Shown here in pieces: positions 42,502-52,416 of a stretch of DNA of 64,000 nt. The position numbers and the translations under genes are program-made. Where the stretch lies: the NCBI RefSeq assembly GCF_024718545.1, contig NZ_JAMXDB010000003.1, positions 1-64,000 of the forward strand, written 5' to 3'. The notes below the pieces were generated by a model. That model did no database searches. It saw only the letters and a list, made by a program, of their open reading frames with translations, and was not told where the DNA came from. This DNA comes from Weissella fangxianensis. Lineage in GTDB: Bacteria > Bacillota > Bacilli > Lactobacillales > Lactobacillaceae. The stretch's first letter is position 1. Each line of letters starts with the position of its first letter.

Positions 42502-44922
42502 ATGTACGCGCGAGTAATTGTTGATGTACCGACAATGCAAACCAACCAGCCATATACCTATCAAATTCCGAGTCTTTTTTCAGAAGAGCTTGTACGAGGT
42601 ATGCGTGTGATCGTCCCCTTCGGGAAGGGCAACCGGTTGGTACAAGGCTTTGTGACTGAAATTGTTGATGAAACAGAGGCATCCGACAAACTAAAAGATA
42701 TCTTGCAGATTGTTGAATTAGAGCCAGTCTTAAATGATGAATTGTTACAGTTAGCAATTTGGGTTGCAAATTATAATTTTGCGTTTCGTATCAGTGTGTT
42801 GCAAACGATGTTACCTAATGTTATGCGTGCCAAATATAGCAAGGTGTTACGAGTTGTTGAACCAGACGGTTTGGACGACTTACCAGAAATCAAAGCTTTG
42901 TTCATTGATCGTGATGAGGTGCCTTTTGATACTGACAATGTTGATATGGCGCTAGTGCCTACTTTATTGAAATTACAAAAACAACGCGTGCTTGAAATTG
43001 GTTATGTTGTAAAAAACCGAGCAAAAGTTAAAAAAATTAATTCTTTAAAGCCAGTTAAGTCAGTAGAATTTTATGAAAAACAACGATCACAATTGCGTCC
43101 GTCTGCAGTGAAACAGGCGCGACTACTTTCTTACCTGATACAAGCACCACGATTATTTGTTCCAGTTAAAGAAGTGATCAAGTCGTATCAATTAGATTAT
43201 GCATCGGTAAAACAAGCAGAAAGTAAAGGATGGCTCATTCAGAAGCCGCTGGAGTCATACCGAATTCCAAAACTTAGTACCCCTGTGAACAAAACACAAC
43301 CTTTAACTTTAAATGCAGAGCAACAGGAAGCTTATACAAATATTGCAAATAATATTTCACAAAATGATACAAAGACCTTCTTGTTGGAAGGGGTGACAGG
43401 TTCTGGGAAAACGGAAATATATCTACAGACAATTGCAAAAGCATTGACTGTAGGACAAACAGCATTAATGTTAGTACCTGAGATCACCTTGACACCACAA
43501 ATGGTGCGTCGCGTAAAAAGTCGCTTCGGTGATGATGTTGCTGTAATGCATTCGGGGCTATCTGATGGTGAACGATATGATGAATGGCGGCGTGTACAAC
43601 GGTCAGAAGTTCATGTGGTAGTCGGTGCAAGGTCAGCAGTTTTTGCACCTCTAAAAAACATTGGTCTTATTATCATTGATGAGGAACATGAATCATCGTA
43701 TAAGCAAGATGAAAACCCCAGATATCACGCACGAGATGTTGCGCAATGGCGTGCAAAATATCATCATGCAACCCTGGTTTTGGGGTCAGCGACGCCATCA
43801 TTAGAAAGCCGTGCACGTGCGCAAAAAGGGGTTTATCAATTATTAACATTAAACCACCGCGCCACGAATAGTACATTACCAGAAACAAACATCGTTGATA
43901 TGAGAGAGGCTATTAAACAAGGTGGCGATGATGTTTTTTCACCACAATTGTTAGCGGCTATTAAAGATCGTTTGGTTAAAAAGGAACAAATTGTCCTGAT
44001 GTTAAACCGTCGTGGCTATGCAAATTTTTTAGTTTGTCGAGAATGTGGTTACACACCACGTTGTGTTAATTGCGATGTCGCATTGACAGTCCATAAAGAT
44101 ATTTCGCGGTTAGTTTGTCATTATTGTGGTTATAGTGAAACTATCCCAACGAAATGTAAAAATTGTGGTTCAACAAGAATTCGCCAGTTTGGAACTGGGA
44201 CGCAGAAAGTAGCTGAACAGTTGCAGCAACAAATTCCGCAGGCACGGGTACTACGCATGGATGTTGATACAACGCGCAAGAAAGGATCAGTTGATCGTTT
44301 ATTGACGGCTTTTGGTAACCACGAGGCCGATATCTTATTGGGGACACAAATGATTGCCAAAGGGTTAGATTTTGCCAATGTTACCTTGGTCGGCGTTTTA
44401 AATGCTGATACAACCTTGTCGTTGCCTGATTTCCGTGCATCAGAACGTACATTTCAATTACTGACTCAGGTTTCTGGTCGCGCTGGTCGAGGGGATAAAG
44501 CTGGAAATGTTATCATGCAGACTTTCAATCCGGATCATTATGCGATTCAATTAGCTAGACAGCAAGATTACGAGACTTTTTACCGCCAAGAAATGGTTTT
44601 CAGACACGCTTGGCGATATACGCCATATTATTTTACGATTCAAATCAAATTTGCACATGAAAAAGTTGATGAATCAGCAAAGGCAGCCTTTGAAATTGCT
44701 AATTGGTTGAAAGATATTGTGAACAATGAAACGATTATGCTAGGACCAGCCACAGGAACGATTCCACGTATAAAAAATAAATATTATTACCGTTTAGTTC
44801 TTAAATATCGGCATGATGACAAGTTAATGCAGGCGCTTGCAAGTTTAATGCAAAAGGGTCAGCGATTACAAAAAAAAGGGGTTACAATCATGATTGATCG
44901 TGAGCCTATTAATTTCATGTAG
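42502..44922 (+). CDS. priA: Primosomal replication restart helicase PriA
   Basis: PriA (806 aa) reloads the replisome at stalled forks. A DNA-binding N-domain precedes the helicase core: Walker A GVTGSGKTE, DEEH as motif II (IIIDEEHESSYK) and GSATPSLES. A zinc-binding insertion keeps its cysteine pairs (CRECG, CVNC, CHYCG, CKNCG). The ATG at 42502 follows AGGAAGGAG; an earlier in-frame ATG at 42460 precedes that site. First gene of a long operon running through thiN. Confidence 0.96.
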   Translation: MYARVIVDVPTMQTNQPYTYQIPSLFSEELVRGMRVIVPFGKGNRLVQGFVTEIVDETEASDKLKDILQIVELEPVLNDELLQLAIWVANYNFAFRISVLQTMLPNVMRAKYSKVLRVVEPDGLDDLPEIKALFIDRDEVPFDTDNVDMALVPTLLKLQKQRVLEIGYVVKNRAKVKKINSLKPVKSVEFYEKQRSQLRPSAVKQARLLSYLIQAPRLFVPVKEVIKSYQLDYASVKQAESKGWLIQKPLESYRIPKLSTPVNKTQPLTLNAEQQEAYTNIANNISQNDTKTFLLEGVTGSGKTEIYLQTIAKALTVGQTALMLVPEITLTPQMVRRVKSRFGDDVAVMHSGLSDGERYDEWRRVQRSEVHVVVGARSAVFAPLKNIGLIIIDEEHESSYKQDENPRYHARDVAQWRAKYHHATLVLGSATPSLESRARAQKGVYQLLTLNHRATNSTLPETNIVDMREAIKQGGDDVFSPQLLAAIKDRLVKKEQIVLMLNRRGYANFLVCRECGYTPRCVNCDVALTVHKDISRLVCHYCGYSETIPTKCKNCGSTRIRQFGTGTQKVAEQLQQQIPQARVLRMDVDTTRKKGSVDRLLTAFGNHEADILLGTQMIAKGLDFANVTLVGVLNADTTLSLPDFRASERTFQLLTQVSGRAGRGDKAGNVIMQTFNPDHYAIQLARQQDYETFYRQEMVFRHAWRYTPYYFTIQIKFAHEKVDESAKAAFEIANWLKDIVNNETIMLGPATGTIPRIKNKYYYRLVLKYRHDDKLMQALASLMQKGQRLQKKGVTIMIDREPINFM

Positions 44923-44984
44923 TTACAGATAATACTGCCTAAATGGTTGATATTATCATACATATAATAAAGGAGTTAAAAGCA

Positions 44985-45935
44985 ATGACAAGTATTGTTT
45001 TCATGGGTACACCGGAATTTGCGGCCCCTATTTTACAAAGTTTAATTGATGATTCAGCTTATGATGTGCTGGCTGTTTTGACACAACCAGATCGGCCGGT
45101 GGGACGTAAGCGTACGCTTAAACCAACACCAGTGAAAGAAGTAGCAGTGGCGGCTGATATTCCTGTATTACAACCAAATAAGTTATCAGGTTCTGAAGAA
45201 ATGGCACAAATTATTTCATTAGCACCCGATTTCATTATTACGGCTGCTTATGGTCAATTTTTACCAACCAAGCTATTAGCTGCTGCTAAAATGGGAGCTA
45301 TTAATGTGCATGCGTCATTACTACCTAAATACCGTGGCGGAGCACCAATTCACTACGCTGTTTTAAATGGTGATGAAAAGACCGGGGTTACAATTATGTA
45401 CATGATCAAAGCCATGGATGCGGGAGACATTATTGCGCAAGCAGAATTGCCTATTTTACCTGAAGATAATACTGGTTCCTTGTTTGATAAATTAAGTTTA
45501 TTAGGTCGTGATTTATTATTAGTTACTTTACCAAAATTAATTTCAGGTGATGTGACACCTGTACCACAAGATGTTGATAAAGTAAGCTTTTCACCCAATA
45601 TTCAACCTGAGGAAGAGATTCTTGACTTTACGAAACCAGCTCAAGTTATCCATAATCATGTTAGAGGATTGTTCCCATTTCCAATTGCCCATACGTCAAT
45701 TAATGGTACGCGGACGAAAATCCAACAAACACATCTGGTTGATGAGACGACAGATGCAAAGCCGGGAACGGTTGTGAAAAAAGGAAAGCATGAATTGTGG
45801 TTAGCGGCTGGCGATGGCCATGTGATTGCGATTGATGAGTTGCAGCCTGCTGGTAAGCCCAAAATGACAATTACAGCCTATCTAAATGGCCATGCAAATT
45901 TTGCAGAGGGAGATCAAGTAATTACTTATGAGTAA
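44985..45935 (+). CDS. fmt: Methionyl-tRNA formyltransferase
   Basis: This enzyme (316 aa) formylates initiator Met-tRNA using 10-formyl-THF, linking it to the fhs product elsewhere in the window. It shows FMGTPEFAAPIL at the start, the catalytic block NVHASLLPKYRGGAPIHYAV with Asn/His, and GVTIM. The start at 44985 follows AAAGGAG. It overlaps rsmB by 8 bp. Confidence 0.96.
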   Translation: MTSIVFMGTPEFAAPILQSLIDDSAYDVLAVLTQPDRPVGRKRTLKPTPVKEVAVAADIPVLQPNKLSGSEEMAQIISLAPDFIITAAYGQFLPTKLLAAAKMGAINVHASLLPKYRGGAPIHYAVLNGDEKTGVTIMYMIKAMDAGDIIAQAELPILPEDNTGSLFDKLSLLGRDLLLVTLPKLISGDVTPVPQDVDKVSFSPNIQPEEEILDFTKPAQVIHNHVRGLFPFPIAHTSINGTRTKIQQTHLVDETTDAKPGTVVKKGKHELWLAAGDGHVIAIDELQPAGKPKMTITAYLNGHANFAEGDQVITYE

Positions 45936-47298
45936 AAAAAGTAACCAAAAAATTGCTAATTGGGAATTAACTAACCCTCGTGCTCTATCGGTTCGTGTTT
46001 TAGAAAAAGTGCATAATGGCGCATATTCTAATTTGCAACTAGATAGTATGATTAAGCAAGCCAATTTATCGGAGAAGAACGTTCATCTGTTGACAACAAT
46101 GGTTTATGGTGTAATCCAACATCGATTAACCTTAGAGTACTGGCTAACACCATTTATCAAGCAACCACAGAAGCTGGATGCCTGGGTGCGTGAGTTATTG
46201 TATATTTCATTATTTCAGATGCAATATTTGGATAAAATCCCAGACCATGCGATTTTTGACGAGGCCATTAATATTGCAAAACGTCGTGGCCATGATGGTA
46301 CGCGAAAGTTCGTTACAGGTGTTTTGCATGCAATCCAAAGACAAGGTCTGACCGACTTTGAAGATATTGAAGAAGAAACACAACGGTTATCAATCCAAAC
46401 GTCGCTACCTTTGTGGTTGATTGAAGCGTTAAATAATCAGCTTGGTTGGTCTAAGACAGTTGCCATTGCATTGGCAATTAATGAAGCACCAAAGCAATCA
46501 GTACGTGTAAACCATGAGATGACTTCATTAGCAACGGTGACGCAGTTATTAGAAGATGACGGGTATCATGTGGAATCTTCTGAAGTCACTCCTGATGCAT
46601 TATTGGTTTCTGGTGGTCATGTTGCTGGCTCAAAGGCTTTTCAAGATGGTTTGCTAACACTTCAAGATGAATCAGCAATGCTAATGGCTCCTAGTCTGGA
46701 GATTATGCCTGATAATAAAGTGCTTGATGCTGCCGCTGCACCAGGTGGTAAAACGACACAAATTGCAACGTACCTGGACCAATCACAAGGCGGTCATGTT
46801 GTCGCGTTAGACATTCATGATCACAAGGCTAAGTTGATTAAAGAAAATGCCGATCGATTAAATGTTGCAGACCGCATAGAAACACAAGTTTTGGATGCGC
46901 GAAAAGTGAGTGAAAAGTATGAAGATGAGACATTTGATCGTATCTTAGTGGATGCACCTTGTTCAGGTTTTGGTTTGTTACGACGGAAGCCAGAAATTAG
47001 GTATGAAAAAACATTACAAGATAGTTACCAATTACAGAAAATACAACGTGCGATTTTAGATGCAGTTGCAAGTAAGCTAAAAAAAGGTGGCCGTCTTGTG
47101 TATGGTACATGTACAATTTTGCAAACTGAAAATGAAGATGTTATCAATGACTTTTTGGCGAGTCATAGTGATTTTAAACTAGTCCCTACTAAAACAGTCA
47201 ATAACTTAGATGTTTTGGATGATCAAGGCATGTTACACCTGTACCCTGATGATTTTCAGTCAGATGGTTTCTTTATAGCGACATTAGTTAAACAATAA
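45928..47298 (+). CDS. rsmB: 16S rRNA (cytosine967-C5)-methyltransferase
   Basis: RsmB (456 aa) has an N-terminal NusB-like helical RNA-binding domain (to about residue 150) and a C-terminal SAM-dependent Rossmann domain with DAAAAPGGKTTQ, LVDAPCSGFGLLRRKPE (catalytic PC motif) and YGTCTI with the second catalytic Cys. It overlaps the fmt stop. Confidence 0.95.
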   Translation: MSKKSNQKIANWELTNPRALSVRVLEKVHNGAYSNLQLDSMIKQANLSEKNVHLLTTMVYGVIQHRLTLEYWLTPFIKQPQKLDAWVRELLYISLFQMQYLDKIPDHAIFDEAINIAKRRGHDGTRKFVTGVLHAIQRQGLTDFEDIEEETQRLSIQTSLPLWLIEALNNQLGWSKTVAIALAINEAPKQSVRVNHEMTSLATVTQLLEDDGYHVESSEVTPDALLVSGGHVAGSKAFQDGLLTLQDESAMLMAPSLEIMPDNKVLDAAAAPGGKTTQIATYLDQSQGGHVVALDIHDHKAKLIKENADRLNVADRIETQVLDARKVSEKYEDETFDRILVDAPCSGFGLLRRKPEIRYEKTLQDSYQLQKIQRAILDAVASKLKKGGRLVYGTCTILQTENEDVINDFLASHSDFKLVPTKTVNNLDVLDDQGMLHLYPDDFQSDGFFIATLVKQ

Positions 47299-47328
47299 TA
47301 GATTGTAGTGATGAAGGGATGATAAGAT

Positions 47329-48069
47329 ATGAAAATAGCATATGCATCTGACACTGGTCGTATGCGTGCCGAAAATCAAGATTATGTTAGTGTTTTTATC
47401 AATCAATCTGGTGCGCAGCTAGCTATTGTTGCTGATGGTGTTGGTGGCCAAAATGGTGGGGATGTTGCAGCAACGATGGCTGTTTCCCACATTGGTAATC
47501 AATGGCAACAATCAACGATTGAAACAGTCGAAACAGCTAAGCAGTGGCTAATTGAACAGATTGATAGTGAAAATGACACAATCGTGAAGACGGCCCAACG
47601 TTATCGAACGCTAAATGGTATGGCAACAACTTTAGTAATTGGGGTAATATTGGCAAATCAACTAATAATCGCTAATATTGGTGATTCTAGAGCCTACGTC
47701 ATCCGACAACGTCAAATGAGACAGTTAACAGTAGATCATAATTTGGCAAATGAATTATTGCAAGAAGGTGCTATTACAGAAGATGAGGCAATGACTCATC
47801 CTGGACGGCACTTGATTACACGTCAATTAGGTGTAACAGATGATTCAAAACCAGATTTGTTTGCGATTAATTTATATCCTGATGACTATGTTTTGATGAC
47901 GACAGATGGTATGCCAAAACATGTCAGTGACGAAAACATCTTACAAACGGTTTTATCAGCTAATGATATTGCTGATGCGGTTACGCAGTTAATTACGAAT
48001 ACAAATAATGCTGGCGGATCAGACAATGTGACTGTACTTATTGGTCACCAAGAAAGTGAGGACTACTAA
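47329..48069 (+). CDS. prpC: PP2C-type Ser/Thr protein phosphatase
   Basis: This 246-residue metal-dependent phosphatase reverses phosphorylation by the adjacent PASTA kinase. PP2C motifs are present: SDTGRMRAENQDY at the start, VADGVGGQNGGDVAA (metal-binding Asp), IGDSRAY and GGSDNVTVLI at the end. Its stop codon directly abuts the kinase ATG, so the pair is co-translated. Confidence 0.95.
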   Translation: MKIAYASDTGRMRAENQDYVSVFINQSGAQLAIVADGVGGQNGGDVAATMAVSHIGNQWQQSTIETVETAKQWLIEQIDSENDTIVKTAQRYRTLNGMATTLVIGVILANQLIIANIGDSRAYVIRQRQMRQLTVDHNLANELLQEGAITEDEAMTHPGRHLITRQLGVTDDSKPDLFAINLYPDDYVLMTTDGMPKHVSDENILQTVLSANDIADAVTQLITNTNNAGGSDNVTVLIGHQESEDY

Positions 48070-50004
48070 ATGCGAATAAATCAATTAATTGGTGAACGAT
48101 ATCGCATTGTAGAACCACTTGGCGAAGGTGGTATGGCTAACGTTTATCGTGCGCATGATATTATTTTAGATCGAGACGTGTCGTTGAAACTGATGCGTTT
48201 GGACATGCGAGATGATGAGTCTGTTCGTCGTCGTTTCAATAATGAAATTGCTGCGACATCAGCTATCTTGCATCCAAATATTATTCAAGTATACGATTAT
48301 GGTGAAGAAGGCGGCTCACAGTATTTAGTAACTGAGTTTGTTTCAGGGATGGATTTAAAACGTTATATTGCTGAAAATTGGCCGATTCCAGTTAGTCGGA
48401 TTGTTGATATTATGCAAGAGATTTTGGCTGGAATATCAGTTGCCCATCAAGCTGGGATTATTCATCGCGACTTAAAACCGCAAAATATTTTGATTAGTAA
48501 TGAAGGCGAAGCAAAAATTTCGGATTTTGGAATTGCTAGAGCACAGACATCATTTGGTATGACGCAAACAAATACAGCAATTGGGTCTGTTCATTATATG
48601 GCACCTGAACAGGTTCGTGGTGAAGTTGCTTCTAATCGTAGTGATATTTATTCATTAGGAATTATGTTGTATGAAATGATTACTGGACATGTACCGTTTG
48701 AAGGTGAGACGGCGGTTGCGATTGCTGTTAAGCACGCTCAAAGCCCAATGCCATCGGTAAGAGAGGTTGATCCACGTGTACCACAGGCGTTGGAAAATGT
48801 TATTTTTAAAGCCACAGCTAAAAGTCCGATGAGCAGATATACTTCAGCCCAAGCGATGTCAGATGATTTAGCGACCGTCTTGTCACCAAATCGGATCAAT
48901 GAACCAGTTTGGCGTGATACTAATGATGCTGAGGAAGATGATACTGAGACCAAAGTTATTCCGTTGGCACAAATTAAGGAAGTTGCGAATCAACGTCCAG
49001 ATGAAACGAAAAAACCTGAACCACTTGTAAAAGAAGAACATGTAGACGCTAGTAAAATGAAGCAACAATCTGCTGCTAAGTCTAAAAATAAACGGCGTCG
49101 CCGATATATATGGTTAGCATTACTAGCACTGGTGATTATAATTAGTGGCTTTGGTGTCTATGGGGCAATGCAACCAGATAATGTTCATGTTTCCGATGTG
49201 CGTGGTATGACACAAGCGAATGCTGAAAAGACTTTGGATGAAGACGGGTTAAAGATGGGTGATATTACGACGAAGCATTCAAGTGATATTGATCGTGGTA
49301 AGGTCATTCAAACTAAGCCCAAGGTCGGTAAAACAGTGGCAGCAAATTCAGTGATTGACTTAGTTGTTTCTAACGGACCAGCCAAAGTACGCTTTGGTGA
49401 TTACGTCAATGAGAAGTACAGTACAGTTAGTGACAAATTAGAGGATAAAGGCTTTACAGTTTCGAAAAAGGAAGTGGCTAGTGACACCGTACCAAAGGGC
49501 TATATTGTGTCACAAAATGTGAATGCGGAAGACAGTGTTGTCCCAAGTAAAACCAAGGTGAAGTTCAAGGTTTCAACTGGGCCAAAGAGCTATACGGTAC
49601 CTAATTTTACTGGTAAGGCGCAAAGCACAGTTAGTGCCTGGGCACAGAGTAATGGTGTATCAGTTGATTTTAATAGTGTTTATTCCAATAGTATTCCAGC
49701 TGGCTATGCCGTTTCTCAATCAATGACACCGGGTAGTAAGCTATCTAAAAGTGATGTCTTGCTAGTGACGATTTCAAATGGTCCAAATGCGGCATCTCAT
49801 TCATCAAGTAGCGAGTCAAAATCATCAAATAATAACAGTAGCGGAAGCGAAAGTGATAATGATAGTGATAGTGGACGCGAGAGTAGTAGTTCATCGCAAA
49901 ATAGTTCATCAAGCAGTGAGTCTGAGGATACGACGTCTGATTCAACTAGTGAACCAGAATCAGAAAGTTCGCAACCATCTAGTTCATCATCAGAGTCAGA
50001 TTAG
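48070..50004 (+). CDS. pknB: Ser/Thr protein kinase with three PASTA domains
   Basis: This membrane kinase (644 aa) senses muropeptides or lipid II and controls wall synthesis and division. The kinase domain (1 to about 270) has GEGGMANV, Lys40, HRDLKPQN at 132-139 and DFG at 152-154. A transmembrane helix lies at about 347-366. Three PASTA repeats follow (about 373-437, 438-505, 506-573). The last 70 residues form an extracellular tail of mostly Ser with Glu, Asp and Asn, an unusual extension. It is immediately downstream of prpC. Confidence 0.95.
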   Translation: MRINQLIGERYRIVEPLGEGGMANVYRAHDIILDRDVSLKLMRLDMRDDESVRRRFNNEIAATSAILHPNIIQVYDYGEEGGSQYLVTEFVSGMDLKRYIAENWPIPVSRIVDIMQEILAGISVAHQAGIIHRDLKPQNILISNEGEAKISDFGIARAQTSFGMTQTNTAIGSVHYMAPEQVRGEVASNRSDIYSLGIMLYEMITGHVPFEGETAVAIAVKHAQSPMPSVREVDPRVPQALENVIFKATAKSPMSRYTSAQAMSDDLATVLSPNRINEPVWRDTNDAEEDDTETKVIPLAQIKEVANQRPDETKKPEPLVKEEHVDASKMKQQSAAKSKNKRRRRYIWLALLALVIIISGFGVYGAMQPDNVHVSDVRGMTQANAEKTLDEDGLKMGDITTKHSSDIDRGKVIQTKPKVGKTVAANSVIDLVVSNGPAKVRFGDYVNEKYSTVSDKLEDKGFTVSKKEVASDTVPKGYIVSQNVNAEDSVVPSKTKVKFKVSTGPKSYTVPNFTGKAQSTVSAWAQSNGVSVDFNSVYSNSIPAGYAVSQSMTPGSKLSKSDVLLVTISNGPNAASHSSSSESKSSNNNSSGSESDNDSDSGRESSSSSQNSSSSSESEDTTSDSTSEPESESSQPSSSSSESD

Positions 50005-50025
50005 TTAAATTAGATAGGAGTTTAG

Positions 50026-50940
50026 ATGGCAGAATATCATGGACAAATTCAATTAGCATTAGCGGGCTTTTATGATGTCTTAACAGCAGAAGGTAAAACT
50101 TTCCGAACCCGTGCGCGGGGAAATTTCCGTAAAAAATCTTTAAAACCGTTGGTAGGTGATTGGGTCACATTTAGCGCTGAAACAGCTACAGAAGGATACA
50201 TTCTTGCTATTGACGAACGAAGGAACAGCATTGTCCGTCCGCCTGTGGCTAATGTTGATCAAGTAATTATTGTTACGGCAGTGAAAATGCCGGATTGGTC
50301 AAGTAATTTGTTAGATCGTCAACTTGTCGCACTTGAAGAGAAACGTATCGAACCAGTTATCTATTTTACGAAAACTGATTTACTGAATAGTGAAGAAAAG
50401 AAGATGTTTGCGATGATTGCTGATGGTTATCGTCAGATTGGTTATAAAGTTATCTTACCAGAAGAGGCTTTTGATGAAACCAGCCTGGGTCAGGTTGAGC
50501 AGCTACTAGCAGATAAATTAACTGTTTTAATGGGACAAACTGGTGCTGGTAAAAGTACGCTACTGAACCATATTTCACCAGAGCTTAACTTAGCTACTGG
50601 TGAAGTATCGCAGGCGTTGAGTCGTGGCCGTCATACGACTCGTCAAGTTGCATTAATTAATTTATTTGATGGCTTTGTAGCAGATACACCAGGCTTTTCA
50701 GCCTTTGAAGTTTTTGATATGCCCGCCCGTGAATTGGGACAGTACTTTCGAGACTTCAACCATTTTTCAAGTAACTGTCGGTTTCGAGGTTGTGTTCATT
50801 TGAATGAACCTGGCTGTGCGGTTAAAGAAGCTGTGACTGAAGGAAAAATTATGGCTACCAGATATGAGAATTATAAATTGTTTTATGATTTGATTGCTGG
50901 TCGGCGCCCGGTTTATAATAAACATGATAAAAAACATTAG
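50026..50940 (+). CDS. rsgA: Ribosome small subunit-dependent GTPase A
   Basis: RsgA (304 aa) helps late 30S maturation. It has an N-terminal OB-fold, a circularly permuted GTPase with the P-loop MGQTGAGKSTLL near the middle and DTPGFSAFE, and a C-terminal zinc site with Cys in NCRFRGCVHLNEPGCAV. The permuted G-motif order and the zinc knuckle are diagnostic. TAGGAG precedes the ATG. Confidence 0.96.
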   Translation: MAEYHGQIQLALAGFYDVLTAEGKTFRTRARGNFRKKSLKPLVGDWVTFSAETATEGYILAIDERRNSIVRPPVANVDQVIIVTAVKMPDWSSNLLDRQLVALEEKRIEPVIYFTKTDLLNSEEKKMFAMIADGYRQIGYKVILPEEAFDETSLGQVEQLLADKLTVLMGQTGAGKSTLLNHISPELNLATGEVSQALSRGRHTTRQVALINLFDGFVADTPGFSAFEVFDMPARELGQYFRDFNHFSSNCRFRGCVHLNEPGCAVKEAVTEGKIMATRYENYKLFYDLIAGRRPVYNKHDKKH

Positions 50941-50966
50941 TAATACTTTTAAAGAGGGTAAAAATT

Positions 50967-51626
50967 ATGACAATTAAAGTTGCACCATCTATTTTGGCTG
51001 CGGATTACTTGAATTTAGCCCATGATGTGGCATTAGTGGAAAATGCAGGGGCCGAGTTATTACACATTGATGTAATGGACGGTTCATTTGTGCCAGCTAT
51101 TGCCTATGGTCCAAATTGGGTAAAAGCATTGCGTAAAGTAAGTAATATGACACTTGACGTTCACTTAATGGCCGTTGAACCTGAACGCTATATTGATGAG
51201 TTTGCGGCTGCTGGTGCAGATATTATTGGTGTGCATTATGAGGCAACGAACCATATTCATCGTGCATTGCAACAAATTAAAGGCCATGGTGTCAAAGCAG
51301 AAGTGGTTATTAATCCCGGCACAGCAGTTTCTTTGATTGAACCAGTTTTGTATATGGTTGATCAAGTATTGGTAATGACTGTTAACCCCGGATTTGGTGG
51401 CCAAAAGTTTCTACCTGAAATGCTAGAGAAAATCGCTACTTTGGATCAAATTAAACGTGAAAAGGGCTATGATTTTGACATTGAAATTGATGGTGGCGCT
51501 AATGATGAAACGACTAAGATGGCTTATGACGCTGGCGCAACGGTAGCAGTAGCTGGTTCTTATGTTTATGATAAAGTGGATCCTGCGGCTAAGATTGCAA
51601 AATTGAAGGAAGTTACGGCTGACTAA
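50967..51626 (+). CDS. rpe: Ribulose-phosphate 3-epimerase
   Basis: This TIM-barrel enzyme (219 aa) interconverts ribulose-5-P and xylulose-5-P, the phosphoketolase substrate central to heterofermentation. KVAPSILAADYLNL, LHIDVMDGSFVP, LDVHLM and VMTVNPGFGGQKF are family signatures. Its stop overlaps the thiN start by one base (TAATG). Confidence 0.96.
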   Translation: MTIKVAPSILAADYLNLAHDVALVENAGAELLHIDVMDGSFVPAIAYGPNWVKALRKVSNMTLDVHLMAVEPERYIDEFAAAGADIIGVHYEATNHIHRALQQIKGHGVKAEVVINPGTAVSLIEPVLYMVDQVLVMTVNPGFGGQKFLPEMLEKIATLDQIKREKGYDFDIEIDGGANDETTKMAYDAGATVAVAGSYVYDKVDPAAKIAKLKEVTAD

Positions 51627-52294
51627 TGGAGCGAATACGTTTGTTGATTGGTGGGCCAGTAACAGAATGGCCAGATGATCTAAAAAGCGGGCGACTTGCC
51701 GGACCATGGGCGGCTGCAGACCGCGGATCGTTACGCTTGTTGAATTTGGGACAGATTCCGATTTTAACAGTTGGCGATTTTGACTCCGTAACTACTGAAG
51801 AACAACAAAAGTTAGTTGATCAGTTACCTAAAATTGTTAGTGTTAAGCCTGAAAAGGATGACACGGATACTGAATTATTGTTAAGTCTGGTTGAAAAAAA
51901 TTACCAACCGGAAGAAATTGAAATTTATGGTGCCACAGGTGGTCGTATTGATCAATTATTATCGAATATTTGGATTTTTACGCAACCGCGCTTTTCAGCC
52001 ATTGTTGAAAAGATTACGATAATCGATCGAATTAATCACATTTCATTCTTTTTGCCAGGTGAGCATACGATTGAAAAAGAGCCAACGATGAAGTACCTTG
52101 GTTTCATGCCGTTAACACCGGTTAGTGGATTGACGCTAGACGATGAAAAATACCGATTGACTAACTGGTCAGGGAATCCGTTTTCGTTTTCTTCAAATGA
52201 GTTTGACGGTACAGTCAATCACTTTTCTTTTAAGAGTGGAATCGTGGCTGTCATTCAAAGTCGAGACTTAATTGGTCAAACTGCTGATCAGTAA
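51626..52294 (+). CDS. thiN: Thiamine pyrophosphokinase
   Basis: The enzyme (222 aa) makes thiamine diphosphate, the cofactor of phosphoketolase. Family features include AADRGSLRLL, VGDFDSV, KDDTDTELLL (metal-binding acid cluster) and YGATGGRIDQLLSN, with a C-terminal substrate-binding domain (SFLPGEHTI-like region). It is translationally coupled to rpe. Confidence 0.94.
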   Translation: MERIRLLIGGPVTEWPDDLKSGRLAGPWAAADRGSLRLLNLGQIPILTVGDFDSVTTEEQQKLVDQLPKIVSVKPEKDDTDTELLLSLVEKNYQPEEIEIYGATGGRIDQLLSNIWIFTQPRFSAIVEKITIIDRINHISFFLPGEHTIEKEPTMKYLGFMPLTPVSGLTLDDEKYRLTNWSGNPFSFSSNEFDGTVNHFSFKSGIVAVIQSRDLIGQTADQ

Positions 52295-52299
52295 AAAAA

Positions 52300-52323
52300 C
52301 TGTAAAGTAAAAATACTTTACAG
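52300..52323. repeat. 10-bp inverted repeat upstream of rpmB
   Basis: CTGTAAAGTA (52300-52309) and TACTTTACAG (52314-52323) form a perfect stem with an AAAA centre. On the minus strand it is followed by a T-run, so it could be a minus-strand terminator, but no minus-strand gene lies to its right. Confidence 0.6.
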
Positions 52324-52324
52324 A

Positions 52325-52351
52325 AAACCCTTGCTTATTGTGTAAGGGTTT
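52325..52351 (+). promoter_or_regulatory. Inverted repeat overlapping the rpmB -35
   Basis: AAACCCTTGC (52325-52334) can pair with GTAAGGGTTT (52342-52351). It may be a weak terminator of thiN or an operator, since it covers the -35 element of the rpmB promoter. Confidence 0.45.
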
Positions 52352-52359
52352 GGTATCAT
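52331..52359 (+). promoter_or_regulatory. Candidate promoter of rpmB
   Basis: TTGCTT (52331-52336), a 17-bp spacer and TATCAT (52354-52359). Confidence 0.55.
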
Positions 52360-52416
52360 TATTCAAGTAAATAAAAGCACTGAATTTAAAAGAGCTTAAG
52401 ATTGGAGGGTAAACAT

